From assembly GCA_046597375.1 (NCBI GenBank), contig JBKJKM010000209.1, positions 1-9,808 on the forward strand: DNA of 9,808 nt, in the 5' to 3' direction. A program made the position numbers and the translations under genes. This DNA comes from DATLED01 sp046597375. GTDB lineage: Bacteria; Actinomycetota; Acidimicrobiia; Acidimicrobiales; CADCTF01. Of the stretch, positions 5,364 to 9,808 are shown piece after piece; position 1 is the stretch's first letter, and every line of letters starts with the position of its first letter. Below the pieces are notes generated by a model, which had not been told where the DNA came from, made no database searches, and saw nothing but the letters and a program-made list of their open reading frames with translations.

Positions 5364-6125
5364 ATGGCCGAGCTCAAGATCCCGATGCCGCCGCAGTTCA
5401 CGTCCGTCGAGGAGGAGCGGCAGCATCGCAAGCAGCGCCTCGCCGCCGGTTTCCGACTCTTCAGCCGCTTCGGGTTCGACGAGGGGGTGGCGGGACACAT
5501 CACGGCGCGCGACCCCGAGCTCGACGACCACTTCTGGGTCAACCCGTTCGGGATGCACTTCGGCCACATCAAGGCCTCCGACCTCATCCTCGTGAACCAC
5601 CAGGGTGACGTGGTGCAGGGTGATCGTCCGGTCAATGGTGCGGCCTTCGCCATCCACTCCCAGGTGCATGCGGCCCGACCTGACGCCGTCGCCGCCGCCC
5701 ACTCCCACTCCACCTACGGGCGGGCCTTCTCGACGTTGGGCAAGGCGCTCTCCCCCATCACCCAGGACGTGTGCGCGTTCTACGACGACCACGCCGTGTT
5801 CGACGACTACACCGGCGTCGTGCTCGACACCGAGGAGGGCAAGCGCATCGCCCATGCCCTCGGCGACAACAAGGCGGCCATCCTTCGCAACCACGGCCTT
5901 CTGACCGTCGGGCACTCGGTCGACGAGGCCGTCTGGTGGTTCATCACGATGGAGCGTTCGTGCCAAGTGCAGCTGCTGGCCGACGCGGCGGGCACGCCGG
6001 TGCTCATCGACCCGGAGATGGCCAAGATGACGAGCGGCCAGGTCGGCTCCCACTTCGCCGGCTGGTTCAGCTTCCAGCCGCTCTACGAGCGCATCGTTCG
6101 CGAACAGCCCGACCTGCTGGAGTAA
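5364..6125 (+). CDS. Class II aldolase/adducin family protein
   Basis: A 253-residue cytoplasmic protein of the class II aldolase/adducin fold. The metal-binding histidines are present: H113 and H115 in AHSHS and H177 in RNHG, matching His92, His94 and His155 of L-fuculose-1-phosphate aldolase; GVAGHITARDP (41-51) and GxxxVNG-type N-terminal segments also fit. The position of the catalytic Glu73, 19 residues before the first histidine, is Ala94 here, so classical aldolase chemistry on a phosphosugar is doubtful. Members with this change are usually annotated only by family; decarboxylase, hydrolase or non-enzymatic roles are possible. ATG at 5364 is chosen from the TACGAT box 6 nt upstream. 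The PAAR gene follows after 45 bp and the monooxygenase after that, so it may head a three-gene transcript. Confidence 0.92.
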   Translation: MAELKIPMPPQFTSVEEERQHRKQRLAAGFRLFSRFGFDEGVAGHITARDPELDDHFWVNPFGMHFGHIKASDLILVNHQGDVVQGDRPVNGAAFAIHSQVHAARPDAVAAAHSHSTYGRAFSTLGKALSPITQDVCAFYDDHAVFDDYTGVVLDTEEGKRIAHALGDNKAAILRNHGLLTVGHSVDEAVWWFITMERSCQVQLLADAAGTPVLIDPEMAKMTSGQVGSHFAGWFSFQPLYERIVREQPDLLE

Positions 6126-6164
6126 AACTCTTCCCGTTCGGGCAGGCCGGCCACCCGGATCCTG

Positions 6165-6178
6165 GGAGGCATGCCTCC
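6165..6178. promoter_or_regulatory. 14-bp perfect palindrome centred on the PAAR start codon
   Basis: GGAGGC-ATGCCTCC is fully self-complementary. In RNA, GGAGG can pair with CCUCC leaving CAUG as a four-base loop, placing the AUG in the loop and the only Shine-Dalgarno-like bases in the stem; two G-U pairs could extend it. It could control translation or be a protein-binding site. Confidence 0.35.
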
Positions 6179-6470
6179 TGCGGCGCGCGTCGGTGATCTC
6201 CACGTCTGTCCGATGGCGACACCGGGGACACCGCCCATCCCTCACGTCGGCGGGCCGATCCTGCCCCCCGGTGCCCCTTTGGTGCTCATCGGCGGCATGC
6301 CAGCCGCGGTAATGGGCGGAATGTGCGTGTGCGTCGGACCGCCCGACTCGATCATCATCGGGAGTACGACCGTCCTGATTGGCGGCCAACCGGCGGCGCG
6401 GATGGGTGACTCGACCGCCCACGGCGGCTCGATCACGGTGGGGTTCCCCATGGTCATGATCGGCGGTTGA
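6171..6470 (+). CDS. PAAR-repeat protein
   Basis: A 99-residue protein starting MPPAARVGDLHVCP, the usual opening of stand-alone PAAR proteins. PAAR repeats fold into a zinc-tipped cone that caps the VgrG-like spike of contractile injection systems (type VI secretion, extracellular injection particles). The motifs are IGGMPAAVMGG (40-50), IGGQPAARMGD (70-80) and a closing IGG (97-99). H11, C13, H25, C52, C54 and H84 are candidate zinc ligands. No effector domain is fused at either end and no spike, sheath, tube or ATPase gene lies in the window, so it is an orphan here. The ATG is fixed by the family N-terminus; GGGAGG is only one base away, too close for a normal Shine-Dalgarno site. Spacing of 45 bp before and 32 bp after suggests transcription with its neighbours. 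Confidence 0.9.
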   Translation: MPPAARVGDLHVCPMATPGTPPIPHVGGPILPPGAPLVLIGGMPAAVMGGMCVCVGPPDSIIIGSTTVLIGGQPAARMGDSTAHGGSITVGFPMVMIGG

Positions 6471-6502
6471 CGCTTCCTGCGTCTCGACGCTAGGCATCCG
6501 CA

Positions 6503-7672
6503 ATGGATTGGCCCCTCCGCTTCGGTATCTTCCTCGCCCCGTTCCACGTCCCCGACCGCAATCCGACGCTCGCCCTCGAGCGTGATCTCGAACTGATCGA
6601 GCGGCTCGACGAACTCGGGTACGACGAGGCCTGGATCGGCGAGCACCACTCGGCCGGCTTCGAGATCATCGCCTCCCCGGAGGTCTTCATCGCCGCCGCG
6701 GCCCAACGCACCAAGCACATCCGTCTCGGTACGGGCGTGAGCTCGCTCCCCTACCACCACCCGCTGATGCTGGCCGACCGCATGGTGCTCCTCGACCACC
6801 TCACCCGCGGCCGCATCATGCTCGGTTGCGGACCCGGCGCCCTGCCCTCCGACGCCTTCATGATGGGCATCGATCCCAATCGCCAGCGCGAGATGATGGA
6901 GGAGTCGCTCGAGGCAATCCTCGCCCTCCTCGATGGCAGCGAGGCGGTCACCCGCAAGACCGACTGGTTCACCCTCAACGATGCCCGCCTGCAGTTGCGG
7001 CCCTACAGCCATCCCCGCTTCGAGGTCTGCGTGGCGGCCCAGGTCTCACCGGCGGGGCCGCGTGCAGCCGGTCGCTTCGGGTGTGGTCTGCTCTCCATCG
7101 GCGCCACGAGCAGCGGCGGCTTCGACGTCCTCGGCTCGCACTGGTCGGTGCTCGAGGAGCGGGCCGCCGAGTTCGGCCAGCCGGCGCCGGATCGGAAGTC
7201 GTGGCGGCTCGTCGGCCCGATGCACATCGCCGAGACCGAGGAGCAGGCCCGCAAGGACGTCGTCTTCGGGCTTCCCGACTGGATCGGGTACTTCACCAAG
7301 GTGGCGGCGTTGCCGCTGGCCCCCGACACGGACGATCCCGACGCCATGGTCGATGCCATGAACAACTCCGGGCTCGCCGTCATCGGCACGCCCGATCAGG
7401 CGGCCGCCCAGATCCAGCGCCTCATCGATCAGTCCGGGGGCTACGGCACGTTCCTCTTCATGGCCAACGACTGGGCCGATCGCGAGGCCATGCTGCGGTC
7501 CTACGAGCTCTTCGCCCGCGAGGTCATGCCCCGCTTTCAGAACTCGACGACCTCTCTGGTCAGCAGTCGCGACTGGGCGGCCGAGAACCGCCCCACCTTC
7601 ATCGGCGCCGCCACCGGCGCCGTCATGAAGGCGTTCCAGGACCACCAAGCCGAGAAGGCCACCACCCCCTGA
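6503..7672 (+). CDS. Luciferase-like (LLM class) flavin-dependent monooxygenase, LimB-like
   Basis: A 389-residue bacterial-luciferase-fold oxidoreductase that would use reduced FMN and O2. Recognisable segments are FGIFLAPFH (7-15), GYDEAWIGEHHSAGFE (39-54), IRLGTGVSSLPYHHP (73-87), the DRM...LDHLTRGR stretch (92-104) and GCGPGALPSDAFMMG (108-122), all typical of the branch that includes limonene 1,2-monooxygenase LimB of Rhodococcus. The C-terminal ENRPTFIGAATGAVMKAF (361-378) is also typical of that branch. The natural substrate cannot be read; many homologues are annotated as limonene monooxygenase without proof. A separate flavin reductase would be needed and none is in the window. The start has no Shine-Dalgarno site; TAGGCA 6 nt upstream is a poor -10 match. 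It ends 1 bp before a long hairpin. Confidence 0.93.
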   Translation: MDWPLRFGIFLAPFHVPDRNPTLALERDLELIERLDELGYDEAWIGEHHSAGFEIIASPEVFIAAAAQRTKHIRLGTGVSSLPYHHPLMLADRMVLLDHLTRGRIMLGCGPGALPSDAFMMGIDPNRQREMMEESLEAILALLDGSEAVTRKTDWFTLNDARLQLRPYSHPRFEVCVAAQVSPAGPRAAGRFGCGLLSIGATSSGGFDVLGSHWSVLEERAAEFGQPAPDRKSWRLVGPMHIAETEEQARKDVVFGLPDWIGYFTKVAALPLAPDTDDPDAMVDAMNNSGLAVIGTPDQAAAQIQRLIDQSGGYGTFLFMANDWADREAMLRSYELFAREVMPRFQNSTTSLVSSRDWAAENRPTFIGAATGAVMKAFQDHQAEKATTP

Positions 7673-7673
7673 T

Positions 7674-7724
7674 CGTTCTGTGAAGGTCTACCGACCCTGG
7701 GGGTCCGTAGACCTTCACAGAACG
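7674..7724. terminator. Near-perfect 51-nt hairpin between convergent genes, overlapping the gcvPB stop
   Basis: An 18-bp perfect stem pairs 7674-7691 (CGTTCTG...CTAC) with 7707-7724. After one C-C mismatch a further 5 bp (GACCC at 7693-7697 with GGGTC at 7701-7705) close a 3-nt loop. The element begins 1 nt after the monooxygenase stop and includes the gcvPB stop and its last codons in the opposite arm. No T-tract follows. It most likely ends both transcripts or protects their 3' ends; a dispersed repeat is also possible. Confidence 0.75.
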
Positions 7725-9253
7725 GGTGGGCGGGCATCGAACGTGGGGATGAGCTGGCGGGCGGCGCGCGCCTCGTCGACGCGACGCACCGGGGCGGTAC
7801 GGGGTGCCGCCTTGGCCGACTCGGCGTGGCCGGCGGTCGCCGCCTCGGAGGCGATGGCCTCGAGCGCCTCGGCCATGGCCTCGAGGGTCTGCAGCGATTC
7901 GGTCTCCGTGGGCTCGAACATCAGCGCCTCGTCGACGATGAGCGGAAAATAGACCGTCGGCGCGTGGAAGCCCTCCTCGAGGAAGCGCTTGGCGACGTCG
8001 AGGGCCTTGAGGCCCGTCGTCTTCTTGAGCCCGGTCGTCGACGCCACGAACTCGTGCATGTTGGGGCGGTCGTACGGGATGTCGAACACACCTCGCAGCC
8101 GGTGGCGCAGCCAGTTGGCGTTGAGCACGGCGGCCTCGGAGACCCGACGGAGACCGTCACCACCGTTTACGAGGATGTAGCTGTAGGCGCGTGCCAAGGC
8201 GAGCGCGTTGCCGAACCAGCCATGCACCCGTCCGATCGAGTTGGCCGGCGTCATCCAGCCGTACACGCCGTCTTCGCCGCGCATCGGGATCGGACCCGGG
8301 AGGAACTCGGCCAAGCGCGACTTCACGGCGACGGGACCGGCGCCGGGGCCGCCGCCGCCGTGGGGCACGGCGAAGGTCTTGTGCAGGTTCATGTGGACGA
8401 TGTCGAAGCCCATGTCGCCGGGGCGGACGACGCCCATGATGGCGTTGAGGTTGGCGCCGTCGTAGTAGAGCAACCCGCCCACCTCGTGGACGGCGGCGGC
8501 GATCTCCGCAATGTCCTCCTCGAACAGTCCGAGGGTGTTCGGGTTCGTCAGCATGATCCCGGCGACGTCCTCGTCGAGAACCTCGCGCAACGCGGCGACG
8601 TCGACGCAGCCCCGTTCGTCGGAGCGCACCGTGACCGTCTCGTAGCCGCCGAGGGTGACGGACGCCGGGTTGGTGCCGTGGGCCGAGTCCGGGATGACGA
8701 TCTTCGTGCGCTGCCGGCCCTGGGACTCGTGCCACGCCCGCATCAACAACAACCCGGTCAGCTCACCGGCGGCTCCGGCCGGTGGTTGCAGGGTGACCGC
8801 ATCCATGCCGGTGACCGTGCAGAGCCACGAGCCGAGCTCGTCGAGCAGCTCGATCCAGCCCTGGCTCTGGGCCGGCGGCGTGGCTGGATGGATGTTGCCC
8901 AGCCCCGGCAGCGAGGCCGTGTCGTCGCAGAGCTTGGGGTTGTACTTCATCGTGCAGCTGCCCAGCGGGTAGGCGCCAAGATCGACGGAGTACTGGCGAT
9001 GAGTGAGGCGGGTGATGTGAGCTACGAGGTCGCGCTCGCTGACCTCGGCCAGCGGCAGTGGCTCGTCGTTTCGGTGGTCGTCGGGGATCAGCTCGGCTGC
9101 ATCCCACTCCGGAACACCGGTGGTGCGGAACGACCACGCCTTGCGTCCCGGCGACGACAACTCGAAGACGGTCGGCTCCTCGTCGTGGCCCATCAGGGGG
9201 GCGCTCGTGGCCTTGCCTCCTGGCCGGATCGCCGCGCTGTCCACCTTCGTCAT
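7715..9253 (-). CDS. gcvPB: Glycine dehydrogenase (decarboxylating) subunit 2, P-protein
   Basis: A 512-residue PLP enzyme subunit. With GcvPA it forms the P-protein of the glycine cleavage system, which decarboxylates glycine and passes the aminomethyl group to the lipoyl H-protein in the cytoplasm. Visible features are YPLGSCTMKYNPK (95-107), the SAHGTNPA segment (190-197) with H192, YYDGANLN (263-270) with D265 positioned to bind the pyridine nitrogen, and HMNLHKTF (287-294) with PLP lysine K292, followed by the Gly-rich HGGGGPGAGP. Residues 471-512 are an Ala-rich tail beyond the usual core. The ATG overlaps the gcvPA stop as ATGA, and AAGGTGG upstream within gcvPA is a good Shine-Dalgarno site, so translation is probably coupled. 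Other gcv genes (T, H) are not in the window. Confidence 0.97.
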   Translation of the reverse strand: MTKVDSAAIRPGGKATSAPLMGHDEEPTVFELSSPGRKAWSFRTTGVPEWDAAELIPDDHRNDEPLPLAEVSERDLVAHITRLTHRQYSVDLGAYPLGSCTMKYNPKLCDDTASLPGLGNIHPATPPAQSQGWIELLDELGSWLCTVTGMDAVTLQPPAGAAGELTGLLLMRAWHESQGRQRTKIVIPDSAHGTNPASVTLGGYETVTVRSDERGCVDVAALREVLDEDVAGIMLTNPNTLGLFEEDIAEIAAAVHEVGGLLYYDGANLNAIMGVVRPGDMGFDIVHMNLHKTFAVPHGGGGPGAGPVAVKSRLAEFLPGPIPMRGEDGVYGWMTPANSIGRVHGWFGNALALARAYSYILVNGGDGLRRVSEAAVLNANWLRHRLRGVFDIPYDRPNMHEFVASTTGLKKTTGLKALDVAKRFLEEGFHAPTVYFPLIVDEALMFEPTETESLQTLEAMAEALEAIASEAATAGHAESAKAAPRTAPVRRVDEARAARQLIPTFDARPPVL

Positions 9254-9808
9254 CGGACCACCTTCTCCATCGTCTGCACGTATCGGTCGATCTCGGCGCG
9301 CGTGCGACGTTCGGTGACGGCGACCAGCAGCCCCCGCTCGCCGTACGACTCATCGAGCGGCACGCCGGCGAGGAAACCCTCTTCGGCCAGGCGCTCGACG
9401 ACGACGGCTGCATCCACGGGTGTGCGGATGGCGAACTCGCGGAACGTCGGCGTGGTGCCGGTTAGCGGCTCGATCCCGTCCACGGCCAGTAACGATTCGC
9501 GTGTGTAGCGGGTGCCGCGGGCACAGCGAAGGGCCAGCTCCCGCAGTCCGGTCGTCCCCAGCCACGACAGCTGAATGGCGCAGACGACGGCGATCAACGT
9601 CTGGTTGGTGCAGACGTTGGACGACGCCTTCTCGCGGCGGATGTCCTGTTCGCGCGTGCGCAGCGTCGTGACATACGCCCGCCGACCTTGGACATCCACG
9701 GTCTCGCCGACGAGACGGCCGGGCAACCGGCGGACGTGCTCGGTGCGGCACGCGAAGAGCCCGAGGTACGGGCCACCGAACGAGAGCGGCGTGCCGAAGG
9801 GCTGGCCC
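9250..9808 (-). CDS. gcvPA: Glycine dehydrogenase (decarboxylating) subunit 1, C-terminal part
   Basis: The window holds the last 185 residues of a protein usually about 440-460 long; the N-terminal part lies beyond the right edge. The fragment opens with GQPFGTPLSFGGPYLGLFA, the conserved GcvPA segment, and continues with RRLPGRLVGET, REQDIRREKASSNVCTNQ and a C-terminal alpha/beta domain. GcvPA lacks the PLP lysine, which is supplied by GcvPB, and the two form an alpha2beta2 type P-protein. Its TGA overlaps the gcvPB ATG by the ATGA arrangement, so the pair is one operon read leftwards. Any promoter, glycine riboswitch or upstream gcv gene would be outside the window and cannot be judged. 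Confidence 0.96.
   Translation of the reverse strand, partial: GQPFGTPLSFGGPYLGLFACRTEHVRRLPGRLVGETVDVQGRRAYVTTLRTREQDIRREKASSNVCTNQTLIAVVCAIQLSWLGTTGLRELALRCARGTRYTRESLLAVDGIEPLTGTTPTFREFAIRTPVDAAVVVERLAEEGFLAGVPLDESYGERGLLVAVTERRTRAEIDRYVQTMEKVVR

Noticed and set aside
5238..6503. Open upstream extension of the RDD reading frame to 582 codons
   Set aside because: The extension is antisense to the aldolase and PAAR genes. The GTG at 5237 has a good AAAGGA ribosome-binding site and begins the polyproline N-terminus typical of RDD proteins.
7826..9508. A 560-codon plus-strand open frame opposite gcvPA/gcvPB
   Set aside because: Its composition is Val/Gly/Arg-rich without motifs, while the minus strand encodes unmistakable glycine decarboxylase subunits.

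Overview
The window is GC-rich chromosomal DNA from an actinobacterium. Third-position GC bias is strong, GTG and TTG starts are used, and several genes start a few bases downstream of a TANNNT -10 box with no Shine-Dalgarno site, which suggests leaderless mRNAs. Gene content (a split glycine decarboxylase gcvPA/gcvPB, a LimB-like flavin monooxygenase, an RDD protein with a proline-rich N-terminus, small Cys-rich proteins) would fit a lineage such as Acidimicrobiia, but that placement is inference. No rRNA, tRNA, CRISPR array, insertion sequence or prophage block was seen.

Layout. 1-400 (-): N-terminal half of an enoyl-CoA hydratase. 459-1237 (+): a 66-aa zinc-ribbon protein whose stop touches a HAD-family phosphatase. 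1313-4252 (-): a tyrosine recombinase followed after 21 bp by a 601-aa protein with a Gly/Arg-rich disordered middle. 4291-4653 (+), divergent from the recombinase: a 120-aa protein with a CxxC...CxxxC finger and a helical tail. 4755-5237 (-): an RDD membrane protein whose proline tract contains a 14-base C run. 5364-7672 (+): a class II aldolase/adducin-fold protein, a PAAR-repeat protein and a luciferase-like monooxygenase, closely spaced and possibly co-transcribed. 7715-9808 (-): gcvPB and the C-terminal part of gcvPA, overlapping by ATGA.

The strands alternate in short convergent and divergent blocks. All three convergent junctions (about 1238-1312, 4654-4754 and 7673-7724) contain a strong hairpin without a clear T-tract, probably serving as two-way terminators. 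At least two divergent junctions (401-458 and 4253-4290) are very short, which fits leaderless promoters.

The only clear pathway is glycine cleavage (gcvPA/gcvPB form the P-protein). The other genes are mostly single metabolic or housekeeping genes. No convincing new multi-gene system was found. The points most worth a second look are an orphan PAAR protein with a self-complementary start site, the C14 tract in the RDD gene, the long hairpin overlapping the gcvPB stop, the recombinase with a palindrome on its start codon, and an aldolase-fold protein lacking the usual catalytic glutamate.
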